Positions 23,035 through 35,106 of a stretch of DNA of 64,000 bases are shown here, piece after piece. Under the pieces are notes generated by a model. The model searched no databases, was not told where the DNA came from, and saw only the letters and a program-made list of their open reading frames with translations. Location of the stretch: the NCBI GenBank assembly GCA_032871835.1, contig CM065300.1, forward strand, positions 64,801,192 through 64,865,191. The letters run 5' to 3'. Source of the stretch: Dipteronia dyeriana. Its lineage: Eukaryota; Streptophyta; Magnoliopsida; Sapindales; Sapindaceae. The first letter of the stretch is position 1. Every line of letters starts with the position of its first letter. Made by a program: the position numbers and the translations under genes.

Positions 23035-25425
23035 ACAGACACGTCATTGCAGTGCGTCAAAATATGAACATTTAAGTTCGGTTTCGCAAGAGTGCGAGTC
23101 ACAGAGACTAGTACAGTGGCAAGCAAGGATCGTTCCACAGGGATGTGGGACTCACCGACCGTCTCTAGTTTTAGCTATTATTACAACAGTCCGAGCGGAC
23201 TCGTGTGTTGTATATGCAAAAGAATATGGTGAAAAGTAAATGTTAAACTAACCTAACAAACTACAGAAATAAACAATATGTACAATGATAGGATGGAAAT
23301 GAGTGATATGGAATGTAAATGGTTACACTAAACAAATGACTCCACTATAGCAATTACACAATTTCATACAACATACATAGTCCCGTATGAATGGTTGTGC
23401 TCACTTAATCCTTGTCAATTGCCCCTACTCCAGTGACAATCGACTATACCAAAATGTATCAACAACCTATCTCTCGATGGTTGCCTGAACTGCACTCGGT
23501 TCATTAAGAACAATGAGACACATGTAACGACAATATGTGCAAAACCACACGCAGATTCTACACATAGTGGCCAATCTACTAAATGCAGGTTGAGTGCTTC
23601 ACCTCTTGGTCCATCACACATAACCTAAGTTCAATGAAGGGGTGGCTAACCACTCAAGGCTTTAAGCATTTTGAAAGGCCACTCAACCAATAACAAGCAT
23701 ACGTAACGAAATAGGCAACAATACTAGGTTTATATCAAATTCCTAATAAATGAAAGTCCACATCAAAAAAGATATAGATACAAGGAAAGAAATACAAAAT
23801 AGATAGAAAGGAGACCTCTCATCCATAATAGGGAATCGAACACCGGGTCTTCTCGATTGTCAATCCGAGATGTCCTCACCACTAGATGACTACGGCGTTC
23901 TTCAATTTCATGAATGCACAACCCTCTCAACAAGAGAGAGCTCTCTCCTAATCTCTCTAGACTCCCTAAGATGGATGGATATGAATGGAAAATATGCTCA
24001 CCTAACATTAATGTGCAACAATGCAATTGCTAAGACATTAAGTACATTCAATATGAATTAAGGGTTCATCCTCTTGATTTGGGAATTATCCCTAAACCAA
24101 TTCACCACCCAATATGGCCAAGGAAGGGCAATGGTGTCCTCAAAGGACCCATTAAGTGCAAGGAAATGAACCAAATCCAATTTAGCACCTAAATGCATGA
24201 AAGCCTTTTCCACTCTTTGGGGGAAAAAATCCCCAATCACTCAAATCAATCAATATATGGCATTTTGGTCATCCATTAACATACAAACAATCATGGGAAG
24301 CTAAATAATTTACTCCTACATTAAATTACACTACTCCTAATCCCAATCATGCATATATATCAATTTCAAGTCATTAATGCACATACATATCATAATAAGA
24401 GCATTAAAACATTTAATTCCAAGAAACCCAAATGAATTTAAGTACAAAAATACATATAAAGCACATGTGAAAGGTTTACAAATTCTCCAATTCGTGATAC
24501 ACAATTAAGAAAATAAGAAATACAAAGAGAATGAGTAAATAGAAACAACCCTTGGAGAAAACTCCTCCTAAAGCTCTTTTCCATGCTTGGCTCATTTTTC
24601 ATCAAAGACATCTCCTATATCCTTGCAATCTACTCTCAATTAGGTGGATGAAGTGTATAAAAGGGTGGTGGAGGTGTATGATGAGCTCCCATGGAGGAAA
24701 AACTTCCATGGGAGCTTGAATCACTCATTTTTTTGGTGAAGAATATGGAAGAGATGAAAAAGATGGAGAGAGGTTCGGTTTTGGGGTGTGAGGATTATGT
24801 TTTGGGGGGAGAGATAGGGAAGAGAAGTCTCAAGAATAAGAAGAAAATAGGGTATTTATAGTGTTGAGAGGTTAGGGCAAGAATTGGGGGGTGAAAAGAC
24901 AAGATTTCCCTCTAAAAAACGAGCTAAAAATGGTAAATCTAGGCATGTGCGCTGGTCAACCAGCAACACACCAGCGCCGACCTACTGATGTTGATTCGCT
25001 GGTGATTGGTGCTAGTCGAGTGGCAACACACCAGCACCACCTCTTGATTCTTTACTTCGTCAATATTTTCCAACAGCATGCACTGTTATGGAAATTGCCA
25101 TAAATTCCTTTAGAAAATCCAGAATCGTAATCCATAAAATGCGTTGGAAAGAAGACATCTGGGCTTTCTAAAAAGAGGTAATGGAAAATGTGTTTCAATC
25201 TGAGGAGAGAGATATTGTTCCCGTAATTTAGGTGATATGCACAGCCCATTTCCATTTCATCCCATCTAACCTCCAAAACTCTTCAATTAAACTCAAATAC
25301 CTTCTGTAGGGAACTTGTACCTACACAAGGCTTACAAACACATTAAATACCAAAATATGCTAAAAACGAGAACAAAAGCTAGGTAATGGGGACCTCAAAT
25401 AGGTACATAAATCATTTCAATTAGA
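23035..25425. mobile_element. 2.4-kb insertion of unknown type splitting copia element D
   Basis: Copia D reads continuously across the two sides: PSKSVPKT on the right and PLEL-NGRKVSLQHF on the left. Everything between is therefore an insertion. The flanks are GGGGAGT (ending about 23034) and GAGAGT (about 25426), suggesting a 4-5 bp target duplication with decay. No terminal inverted repeats or coding region seen. A motif GTGGCAAGC...TCGTTCCACAGGGA (about 23114-23142) also occurs in modified form at 8405-8445. A GC-richer block with CCAGCAACACACCAGCGCC repeats lies at about 24955-25045. It may be a non-autonomous retroelement. Confidence 0.5.
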
Positions 25426-26173
25426 GAGTCTTAGGAACAGATTTGGATGGGACTACATTCAAAATGTAGGTCACCGTTTATAATGTATATCCACAAAAGG
25501 AATTTGGTAATTATGGGAAAATAATCATATATCTCACCATTTCCATCAAGGTTATATTTCTCCTCTCCACAACACCATTCTGTTGTCATGTTCCAGGAGC
25601 TGTGAGTTGGGATATGATCCTATGTTCAACCAAGTAGTCTTCAAATTCTTGGATAAGGTACTCACATCCACAATCCAATCATTAAGCTTTGATTGTCTTG
25701 CCTAATTGGTTCTCAACTTCACCTCAGAATTCTTTGAATTTTTTAAAAGTTTCCAACTTCCGTTGCATTAGGTAGACATATGCGTATCTAGAGTAGTGAT
25801 CTATAAAGGTGACATAATACTCATAACCACCGCTTGCTTTAACATTCATCGGTCCATAAACGTTTGAATGTACAAGCTCTAGTAGTTATGTAGCTATAAG
25901 CCATTTTTCCAATAAAAGATCTTTTAGTCATTTTACCTTCTAAAAAGGATTCGTAAACAGATAAGGTGTCAACCTTTAACTTGCTTAAAAGCTTGCTTTT
26001 AAGTTTAATATGGCCATGTCTTAGATGTCATAGATATGTTTCATTATCAGGAGAAATTTTTTGTCGTTTTGTTTTAGGTTTTTCAACATTGAACAATTCA
26101 GCATTGAGTGGTGATGTATGGATTAAAGGTCTAAGACATACAAGTTGTTTTCATTTAAAACTAAACAAATATT
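25426..26173 (-). pseudogene. Copia element D: integrase, broken
   Basis: Upstream half of the element D pol on the minus strand. Recognisable integrase segments are the equivalent of [18 protein letters not shown] (about 25565-25620), the core region with equivalents of EYYVTFIDHSRY (about 25780-25835) and the zinc-binding HLRHGHIKLK-type segment (about 25985-26030). Many stops and shifts. It ends abruptly at 26173 where the next element starts; gag and 5' LTR are missing. Confidence 0.75.
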
Positions 26174-26930
26174 TAGGCCCCGTTTGATTTTGGTCTGAAG
26201 ACTGAATAGTGCTGAATGTTATTGAAGACTGAATAGTGTTAAATGCTACTGAATACTGAATAGTGACTGAAGACTGGAAACTGAAAAGTATGTTTGCTTT
26301 TTTTCACTGAAAACTGAATGTAAGTGACAAGTTGTTTGTTTTTTAAAGTTATAAATACCTGAAAATTAATACATTTACATCTATACCCTTATAACTATTT
26401 GTTATATATTCGTATTTTAATATATTAACGATAACTATAACAAATAATTTAATAATTGTAAAACAAAATTATTTAGTTATTAATAATATCTTAAATTTAT
26501 TTTAATAATATTATTTAGATGCAATCAAACTCTAAAATAAAAATAATAAAACTAATTAACAAATTATGAGAAGAAAAAAAAGAACGACTTCTTACCGAAA
26601 GTCGAAATATGGTAGGAAAATCAGTCTCTAATTGTTTGAGTTTTGAAGCAATTAGGTTTTGTGATGTTGTAGTTGTTTATGGTGAGAAAGAAAAAAAATA
26701 TATTATTATTATGAATAACAATTTGAAAGAAAACAAAATTGGAAATTAGTTAGATTGGTGAGGATAGTTTTGGAAGTAAAAAATTGCATTAAATTTCATT
26801 GGACTTTTGTTAAGTAAAAACTTAAATTTTTTCACTTTTCTAAACAAGTGGTTTTAACCATATAACCACCATTACAACCATGATTACCTGACACAATCCA
26901 CTAATTGTTGTTCAGACAATTAAGGTAGTT
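26174..26930. other. Possible PIF/Harbinger-like terminus and AT-rich DNA
   Basis: TTA followed by GGCCCCGTTTGATTTTGG at 26171-26191 resembles a Harbinger-type terminal repeat next to its TTA target duplication. It is followed by repeated GAAGACTGAATAGTG motifs (26198-26280), as in subterminal regions. I could not find the matching inverted end, so the extent is unknown. The rest is AT-rich without genes. Confidence 0.35.
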
Positions 26931-26999
26931 GACTATTTTTTATCTTTAAAGCCTCTTCTATTGTCGCCACTGCTGAAAATACCTAGCAACATCATCCAC

Positions 27000-27680
27000 C
27001 ATTAGACCCTCTCCATCCTACATACACTCCACAGTATTATATCTCATTCTTCCATATCGAAAGTTGTTCATATCGAAGCAGTATCACAGTTTCCTTACCG
27101 TCCCCCAAAACAACCACTCATAGACAACATCGAAGAGGTTTATCTACATCAATATGATCCCTGACATGCATAAACTTCCCAATGCAGTCACCTGACACTT
27201 CCTCATCCATGTTTTCCACCTCTCTCATCATCCCACATAGGAACCGCCATCTTTGTCGTACACAATGACACTTGGTGAATTTGGACCCAGAATTCTAATC
27301 GGTTAAACTTCATAGTCTCAATCATACTTTTACCCTGGAGTTCTTCCAGCATAATCAGGGCATCATCAAAACTCCATGGTCCTTCATTAAGAATTAGGAT
27401 GCACTTACAACTCACCTTGTTTTTAAAGTGAAAAGCAAAAACATTGTGCAAAACAACCTCAATATCCATAACACCTACCATTCTCCAAATTTTTTGAATA
27501 ACCCCTTATGAACGCCTCCATGTTAACCAATTTGTTGGAAAGATTCTTCCCTACCAAACTTAATGACATTTGGTGAACCTATGTCGTTTTAAGTTCATCC
27601 TCCGACTGACAAACTAGCCCTTCTTTCTCAATTAGGGACGTTGATGCACATAGTTGTGCTATTTCCTCTGATTCCATCAT
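27000..27680 (-). pseudogene. DUF4283/zf-CCHC_4 protein relic (LINE ORF1-like)
   Basis: Plant DUF4283 proteins are nucleic-acid-binding ORF1-type products often found next to LINE reverse transcriptases. Here the minus strand starts near 27680 with MMESEEIAQLCASTSLIEKE. It passes through SLVGKNLSNKLVNMEAFIRG (about 27500-27560), then FAFHFKNK and LNEGPWSFDDALIMLEEL and FNRLEFWVQIHQVSL (27203-27481). A C-terminal stretch follows, GKFMHVRDHIDVDKPL then VILLRYEQLSIW (about 27060-27185). Stops and frameshifts separate these blocks and the final zinc knuckle is degraded. No reverse transcriptase lies beside it, so LINE origin is inferred. Confidence 0.75.
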
Positions 27681-27831
27681 AATCCCTAATTCAACTGACA
27701 AATCAGAACAAGAAAGTATAAGCAGTGCCCCACCCTAACAAAATTTTGCTCAATGTTTCAAGAGAAATAGAGGAAAGACTTTTTCATCTCGCATGTTACA
27801 TAGAACCCATGTAAACATGTTATAATATGTG

Positions 27832-28661
27832 TGTTGACGTCGATTTCTTGATGGATGAGAAAGTCAACAAGATTGGATTTAGTTGTGACATGTCAAAGAG
27901 AAAGAGAAAAAGAATGTAATTTGAAGGGAACAAGACACAAGTTTACGTGGTAAAACACCGGTGATCGGAGAAATGTCCACGGGTGGTTGAATAAACAACC
28001 GAGTCAAATCCACAATTGAAATAAATAATTACACCACTCGATCTCTTTTTGCTCTCTCTACTAGTGATTTTTATGTACTTTTTGTTTTCTATCTCCTAAC
28101 AATGAGATTATGGGTCTATTTATATATGCATAGGACCCTAATCCTTGTTGTACAAGTGGAATTCGTATTTAATTACAATTAGTTGCTTGTTGGAGTCGTC
28201 TTTAACTTCTTTCCTATTGCAGAGATTGTATGGAGATCGAATGGGACTCTGGTGATGTAGTCTGTTTAGGACTTATTTTCTTATAAATGTGCAGCCTTCT
28301 CGAAGTAGTTGTTGCCTGATTTGGAACTTTTTTCCTATTTGGTATTTTATTCTTCTAGAAATTCTTCTTGATATGGATGTCTTGTGTATTTGAGAATGAT
28401 TCTTGGTTCACCCACGTGTAAATCATGTACTGGATTTCTTTATTCTGGTTTCTTGTATCTGTCCCGGGTATGACATCACTTGGTCCCGAGTAGGTTATGA
28501 CTTTTCTGAATACTTATATTCTCACTTACTCGGGTTCCTATTCCTTTGCAATGTCTTGAAGGGTACTTTCTGGATGACTATTCGGATATCTACCTGGCAA
28601 TTTTAAAGGATTATCCACCTTGTCAGTGATGTGTACATTTGACAAAAGTATACATATAACA
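27832..28661 (-). repeat. 3' LTR of the Tat-type gypsy element
   Basis: On the minus strand it starts TGTTATATGTATACTT at 28661, just after a purine-rich PPT (TTTTAAGGAGGTAT, 28662-28675). It ends near AAATCGACGTCAACA at 27832; the boundary could be 27829. About 830 bp. No second LTR in the window to confirm the ends. Confidence 0.65.
28115..28126 (-). promoter_or_regulatory. Candidate TATA box in gypsy LTR
   Basis: TATATAAATAGA on the minus strand inside the LTR, in the transcription direction of the element, in a good plant TATA context. Confidence 0.5.
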
Positions 28662-28675
28662 ATACCTCCTTAAAA

Positions 28676-29176
28676 TATTTTTGCCGAGTAGGAATTGGTT
28701 CTTGGAAAAAGTATTTTAATCGACCCTTTAATCTATTATGCCTCATTAATACCAGAATAATAATTTGTAAACAGCTCCTTGCAATAATGACGTGTCTTAA
28801 TGGCTACCACGTAAATGCAATTTTCCCCTTCAAGCGAAATCTCAGTGATTGCTACGTTTTGGAATTCTGACAGCTTGGTCAATTATTTCCATGACACGTG
28901 TCTTCCAACTGTTTCATCCCCTGGTAGCATTTATGAGAAGCGACTTATGGGTCACCCGATACGCCGCTTAAGTCATTGAATCCTGATTTTTCCGATTTTT
29001 TGAGATTCTAGGGTTTCGCATTTTCATTTTTGAATAACTTAAAAAAAGCCGAAATGGAACTACTCTGGTTTATTTTTTGCAGAAGTAAAGATTCAACCCA
29101 GATTTTCTTGCACAGATTTCATATCAACTCTCCATTGAAGCTTTTCCAGGTTTATTTACTTTAAAGGTTAGTTTTG
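28676..29176. other. Spacer between gypsy 3' LTR and antisense ORF
   Basis: No gene. On the + strand it is the presumed promoter and leader of the antisense ORF: T-rich tracts and a pyrimidine-rich run followed by TTTTTTGCAG (about 29072-29082) that could be a splice acceptor. Confidence 0.4.
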
Positions 29177-32028
29177 ATGGATCCAGCTTCCCGTCATCAC
29201 CTTTTTGTTATAGTTTTCGAAGCGCTTGAACGCGGAGACCTTCAATTGGTTTTCTATGTTCGTAAATTATTGGGGGAAATTCCTCCTGACGAGCCTCCTT
29301 TTTTGGATGTTGATGTTTCTAGGCTTCATCTTTACACTCACTTTAGTTCTAGCTCTGAATCTTCTTCTAGTTCTGAATCTTTTGTTTCTGATCATCACAA
29401 GGTTCCTTTCCGATCAAGGATGGGAAAACATCAGAGTAAACGTGTAGTTCACAAACATGGCTCAGGCAGTTTTCAAATCAGGAGGTAAATAATCGACGAA
29501 AAAGATGTTGAGAAGGAACATAGCGCATCTCGTATCCCTTTTTCTCTTGATCGTCAGAGTGGATATGATGTCGAGCCAAATGTGGTCGGGAAAGATGAAA
29601 TCGAGAAGTATCATGCTCGGTTTGACTTAGATGACTCGGTTATAATGACTCTTACTGGTGATAGAGTCGTATGGAACCCATTTCCGGGCATGGTGGTGAT
29701 TTATGGGTCCATGCTCTACTGTGGTGTAACTCTTCCTCTCAAGTCGTTCATCGCTTGGTTCCTTGCCAAGGTAGGGATTGCTCTGGCCTAACTTGCCCCA
29801 AACAGCTATAGAATACTAATGTGTATATGGCACATGTGGAGTCGGATGAATTTGTCGCCACCCTTACCCAGCAAAATCAGGTATTTCTTCACACTAAGGC
29901 AATCTGGTCGGACTGGAACTTTTTTTCTTATGTCTAACCCGCTAGATTGCTGGGTCCCTGAAGGGATGAAAGTGAATCGGGGAGTTGATATTTCTTCTAA
30001 TGCCAAGAAGAGAGGCTTTGTGTGAGGATTCCCTACCTCGAACAAGCATTGGAAGAATAGCTGGTTTTTTACCGGGGGAAACTTGGGACTTGAGGTCAAT
30101 CTCTAAACTGGGGAAAATCAGAATGTGCTAAGGTTTCCCTGTTTCTTCTGTTCTCCTGACATTTGGAATAACAAGAAACTTATTTTCACTGACACCGAGT
30201 TGACCAGACTTGCTCAGGCGGTTGTGCGTACTTTGGAAAAAATGAGCAAGTCCTATCTTTTCAATGAGAAGAAAATGATTAACCTTGGCTTCTTTAATCA
30301 GATTTCAGATTATCGTAGGCGATGTAAGTAGAAATTTTCTCATTCCTATTTTGCTTCTGTTACTTTTTCTGACTTGGTTTTTCTTTTAACTTGTGCAGTA
30401 TATGACTCGGACATCATCAGCGACGTCCAAGCTTGCCAAGTGAAATCGATCATTCAGGCGAGCCAAAAAGAAGCTTCTCGCCAAAACAAGAAAGGTATTG
30501 CTCTGCCTGATGAATCAGATGAAGAGTTAGATGAGGCTGATGAGCAAATTCCTGAGTACGTTTTTGAAGAGGTCATTCAGCAGACCGTGGGGGAATCAAG
30601 TGGCCCGAGTGGCCCTGTTGCAACTGTTTATGCCGAGAGGTTTCCTGAGGATGAAGGCCGGCAAGAGGTCGTCTTGGTGGCGAGGTGTCTGGTGAGCCAA
30701 ACTCCATAGTTGATGAGGTTCCTGCCGAGTAGTTTGCTGTCAAAGATGGAGATGGAATTAGGAAAACCTCAGATGAACAAGTAAATCTCGATCCTGGTTT
30801 TTTCGGATCTTTCCAAGATGTTGATGATCAGGAAGATCCTACGGCTGACCTCAGCTTCCATCATACTTTGGCTGAGAAAAGGAAGATGGCTAACTCTCCC
30901 GCTCATCCTCATAAAGTCCCTCGGGTGGTATCATTTATTGAGTCGAGTGATAATGATACCGAGGTTAGAGTTTCCCCAAGCGTTCAAGTTGAAGCGTATG
31001 TGAGAACGAAAACTTCAAACCTGAATAGGGATTTTATACCTCCTGAGGTTGACGCAAGGGCGGAATCCTTGGGAGACCCTTCTTATCCCATTCCCCAGGA
31101 TATGCTAAGAATGATGTTCTCTGGTCGGGCCTTCATTAGGGATGGTTCTCCAACAGATCGTCTTCAAAATATTTTCAATAACGCGTCTTACATAAGTCTC
31201 TTACCTCAACTGTTAAGAATGCATGTTAGATTTTTAACTTAAATCTTCCTTGTAGGTGGTGGCCGAGTTGGCTGAGTTAGTTCAGATGCAACAACATCAA
31301 ACTGATCGAGTAAATCATCTTGAAGCTAAGCTAAAGGAGAGTGAGGATAGTTGTGCTCAGGGTTGAGGCGGCTTACCAAAAGAGAGGTGAGCTCTGCCTA
31401 AGAATTCACTGATCATTGCTTAGATAAGCAAATGGAAGCCGATGAGAGAGCTTCCGTGGTAGAAGAGAAGGATATGTCCTTCCAAAATTTACTATCTGCT
31501 GCCCAGGAGTCGATGCTGAAGGCTGAACAGGAAGTTGAGCAAACCAGGTCATCTTATGAGCTAAAAATTGAAAATTTAGAGCGCTAAGCATTGACGGTCG
31601 AATCCCTTTCAAATGAGGCTAGGCTGGAACTCGAGGTCCAGGGGGTTAATAATTTTAAAAGGTCTCCAGCTTATGACGTTCTTCTCCTTAGGGAATTTCA
31701 GCGAGGTTTAGTTCCAGCTGGTGAATTCTTTAAGGTTAAGAATCGGGCAACTGATAAAGCTCGAACCAATTGGGAGCTGTCGATCAAAAATCATGTGGAC
31801 CGGTCCCTAGAGTCTCTTCGGACTCAGATGAAGGAATGGAGAGCTTACTGTCGCAGTCGAGGTAAAGAACCACATCCTATGCATTTAGAGGTCCCATCAG
31901 AGCATTTTCTCTCGACCTTCTATGCCAGTCAGGAATCTGGTGTGGATGGTTCGACTCCTGATGTTTGTCCGATCCCTGGAACAGATTACAGCGAGTGGAT
32001 TGATGATTTGGTTAACACAATCGCTTGA
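29177..32028 (+). pseudogene. Antisense extra ORF of Tat-type gypsy element (putative gypsy-type transposon protein, Transposase_28-like), broken
   Basis: Lies opposite to pol, between integrase and 3' LTR. Begins MDPASRHHLFVIVFEALERG, followed by a Ser/Glu-rich stretch. The central block (about 29582-30170) reads FPGMVVIYGSMLYCGVTLPL, KSFIAWFLAKVGIALA, then FFTLRQSGRTG, resembling the plant 'putative gypsy type transposon' domain. A probable intron is at 30324-30398. After it come an acidic segment (DESDEELDEADEQIPE), a NSPAHPHKVPRVVSFIESSD linker, a coiled-coil-like stretch (about 31257-31580) and a C-terminal part (31591-32028). In-frame stops (29487, 29789, 30023 and others) disable it. 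Function in this lineage is unknown. Domain assignment rests on pattern memory, not a search. Confidence 0.7.
30324..30398 (+). other. Probable spliceosomal intron in antisense ORF
   Basis: GTAAGTAG at the left and a pyrimidine-rich tract ending TTGTGCAG at the right, 75 nt, T-rich. Removing it links an open frame on each side. Its presence on the + strand implies this ORF is read from an antisense transcript. Confidence 0.55.
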
Positions 32029-32194
32029 CCTTCAAATGAAATTCTCCTCCATGAGTATGAGATGGTGTCTGACCCGAGTATCGGCAAGAGTTCCAAATCC
32101 TCATCTCAGCCGTAGTCATTTGTTGTAAAATTTTGCTTTGTAAAAATATTGATCAATGAAGTTTTATATTTGTCAATTGCTTTGTTCGGAATGC

Positions 32195-32440
32195 CAAATA
32201 TTTAAACCGGCTAACTTATTGCCCGAGTAACTTCACCGAATATCTTATTTAACTTTCTTTTGTTACAATTTCTAACGCCAAGTATCTTATTAAACTGGCT
32301 AGCTCTGTTGCCCGAGTAACTTTACCGAGTATCTTATTTAACTTGGTTTCGTTACTCGGAATAATTTATAATCACCAAGTATCTTATTAAACTGGCTAAT
32401 GCAATTTCTTTGTGCCAGGTATCTTATTAAACTGGCTAAT
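32195..32440. repeat. Imperfect tandem repeats downstream of antisense ORF
   Basis: Repeated CAAGTATCTTATTAAACTGG (32278, 32376, 32416 and a variant near 32240) alternating with GCCCGAGTAACTT.ACCGA (32221, 32310). The full unit is about 90-100 bp with partial copies. Confidence 0.7.
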
Positions 32441-33285
32441 ATTATTAACCGAATCATCTCGAAACAGATAAGCAGATTTACGCTTGTGCTTCATACTTGG
32501 TTGCTACCCAAACATTACATCAAGGCTCACCATGATCATTTGTTCGAGCCCCTACGCAGATCACTAAGGACGTCTCCTACTTTTTCTGCGTAAGGGTTTG
32601 CCTTATAGTTAAGTTTTTTAAAAAACTTGCTTAACACAGCTGAGCATCTCACCAAGTTTTTTCCCGACGGTGCCCTGAGCCATTTTAAAGAATCTGGTGC
32701 ATCGGGTTTGACTTTTGGCTAAGGTTGACTGACCCTGCTCGGCTGGCGTGCTCCCTCAATCTTCTCTGCCCATTCAAGAATTTTGTCAAATTAATAGTCC
32801 CGAGCATTTTATTTTTTATTGCATGTTCTTATTATCATGCTCATCTTTCATGTAATATGCTTAGATTTCTGAAATCTCGTGTTTGGTCTTTATTTATAAC
32901 TGCAAAATTAACAATGATAAAATCTTAAAACTAAAAAATATCATGACTAACAAAATTGTTCATACTAAAAGGGAAACAAATTTCAAGGATAAAAAATCTT
33001 CAAATATTGGGCATTGCATGGCCGGGGTAGAACCCCTCCATCTGGTCGGGCAATCCAATATACTCCATCTGTATTGTGGGCCTTCCTATTTGTCAGCCAA
33101 GAGGCCTGTAACTTTTTTTTGTGTGTTAAGCTACATTTTCCTGAGTACCAGGTCTCCTAGTACATGAAAGTTGTAGTGCCGGGCCACTCTTTGCTCATAT
33201 GCAATATTTCGTACTCAGGATTTTTCCCTTTTTTCTTCTAGCTAATCTAAGCTTTGTAATAGCATATCAACATTATGGTCCTCAT
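32441..33285. other. Tat element spacer up to the element A insertion
   Basis: No gene. GC-mixed sequence of the gypsy element between its repeats and the start of element A. The last five bases, CTCAT (33281-33285), are repeated at 41071-41075 as target duplication. Confidence 0.6.
33281..33285. repeat. Target-site duplication, left, of element A
   Basis: CTCAT, matching CTCAT at 41071-41075 on the other side of the element. Confidence 0.85.
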
Positions 33286-33405
33286 TGAAAATACAAACAC
33301 GGTTAAATGATCAAGGCTAACCTATAGGGGGGGTGAATAGGTTAGACACCTTTTTCGACTCCCTTAGAAACAAACAAAAGTTTGTCCCTCTAGATTGCTT
33401 GTATC

Positions 33406-33460
<55 letters not shown>

Positions 33461-34583
33461 ATTAATGACACTTAATCAATATATAAAACATGTAAAGTAT
33501 AATACCAACAAGCAACCATAACTCATACACAATTTATATTATAGTGAGGAAGTCAACTTATATATAAAGTTCTATCCATAGTATTCAAATAACAAATACA
33601 AATATAAGAGAGATAGGGATAGAGAAAAGTTGACACAAGATATAACGTGGTAAACCTCCAAAGAGGAAACATCCATGGGTTACCAACCACCGGTAAAGAA
33701 AATCCACTAGTAGATAAGAAAAGTACAATCTCTCAAGTGACCCCTTCACCTAGAAACTACCCTCATATCCTACTCATGAATATGTCACCCTATTGCTCAA
33801 CATTCCGAGACCTCACACCTCTTGTCAAGACTTCATCCCTCACCCATCCGAATCCTCACTACCCTAGGCAAGACTTCCTTGCTTGACATTCCGAGGTCTC
33901 TCACCTCTTACCAAGACTTACATGCTCAACAACATATGTCTCACACCTATTGTCAAGACTTCCTTCTCACAAGACATCTAGGTGATTATGAATGCAAAAC
34001 GCAAACAAGCACGCAACATAGAATGTTATGATCAACACATCCTACGGAAAATACTAGACATAAGCATGAATCCACATAACAAATGTTGTCTAGTCAATCA
34101 TGCATGTTTAATCCATCTAGATCATGTAAGATATATTCAACATTAATTACAACCTAGATACATGCATAGATCTAAAACTTCAGTCACAAGATATGTTCAA
34201 TTAAAACATAATCAAGTTTAAATCTCATATACCAAAAATATGCTAAAATCATGTGATAAAGTCATTTAGATTAATGCAAGAGTTCTAGAGCATATTTCCT
34301 ATTCATAGATTCAACAAAGCACATGAATAGCTCAAAAGAACACAAACACATATATTATGGTGAGATTTTGGCCAAAGAGAGCCTAATACATGTGAAGAAC
34401 TATTTTTCAAAAAATCAATCAATTAAAGATCATCAAATAGTCCTAGAATCAAAGCTAGCACAATACAATCCCAAACATGTGAAAACATAGGCAAAATCAA
34501 AAGCTAACTCAACATGTGAGATTTCAATTGAAACTCAATCTAGCTTTAAATGAGTTCAAAACTCAAATCAAAACAATCACAAT

Positions 34584-34619
<36 letters not shown>

Positions 34620-35106
34620 AAGAAGAAAACCCAAGGCAATTGACCAAGTTTTAAAAGAAAACTTTGAGAGAAAATCAATACCTTAGTTGATTTGGTGCAG
34701 TCCCATTTTTGTGAGATTAGACTCCAAAAACAGCTATAAAATTAGCTCAAACCTTCAGAGAAAAGATGGAGAATGAATAGAGAAACACTCTCAACTTTGA
34801 ATCACTTAGATCGGATTTTAAATGAAGAAGTTATGGTGCTTGGAAGGAGAGAAATATTGGGAGAAAATTCTACACTCAAATTTTGAATCTCTTCTTAGAA
34901 TGAAATGTGAGAGGGAAGGGATATATAAAGAAGAGGGAAAAGAATACAAGAAAAATGACCTAAAGGGCCTTAAGTGACCCAAGCACACTTGCTGCCCGAG
35001 ATGGCGTGTGGGCATCTCGGGGCAGCAAGCATTCTGGCCCGAGATGGCCATGAGCCATCTCTAGAAAGAGTGTTTGGTTGCACTTCTTTTCCTCGCGCGC
35101 TCCCCT
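33286..35106 (-). repeat. Element A 3' LTR (left), truncated
   Basis: Aligned with the LTR at 54681-57291 up to GCTCCCCT at about 35106, where it jumps to internal sequence ATACATTTGCTAC. About 750 bp of LTR and the PPT are missing. The junction shares CCT, a microhomology deletion. Contains an (AT)25 microsatellite at 33409-33458, clustered TCAAGACTTCCTTGCTC-type repeats (33820-33970) and a paired hairpin at about 34989-35066. Confidence 0.85.
33409..33458. repeat. AT microsatellite, 25 units, in element A LTR
   Basis: Perfect AT repeat at the same LTR position as the arrays at 54801-54842 (21 units) and 62639-62648 (5 units). Confidence 0.95.
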
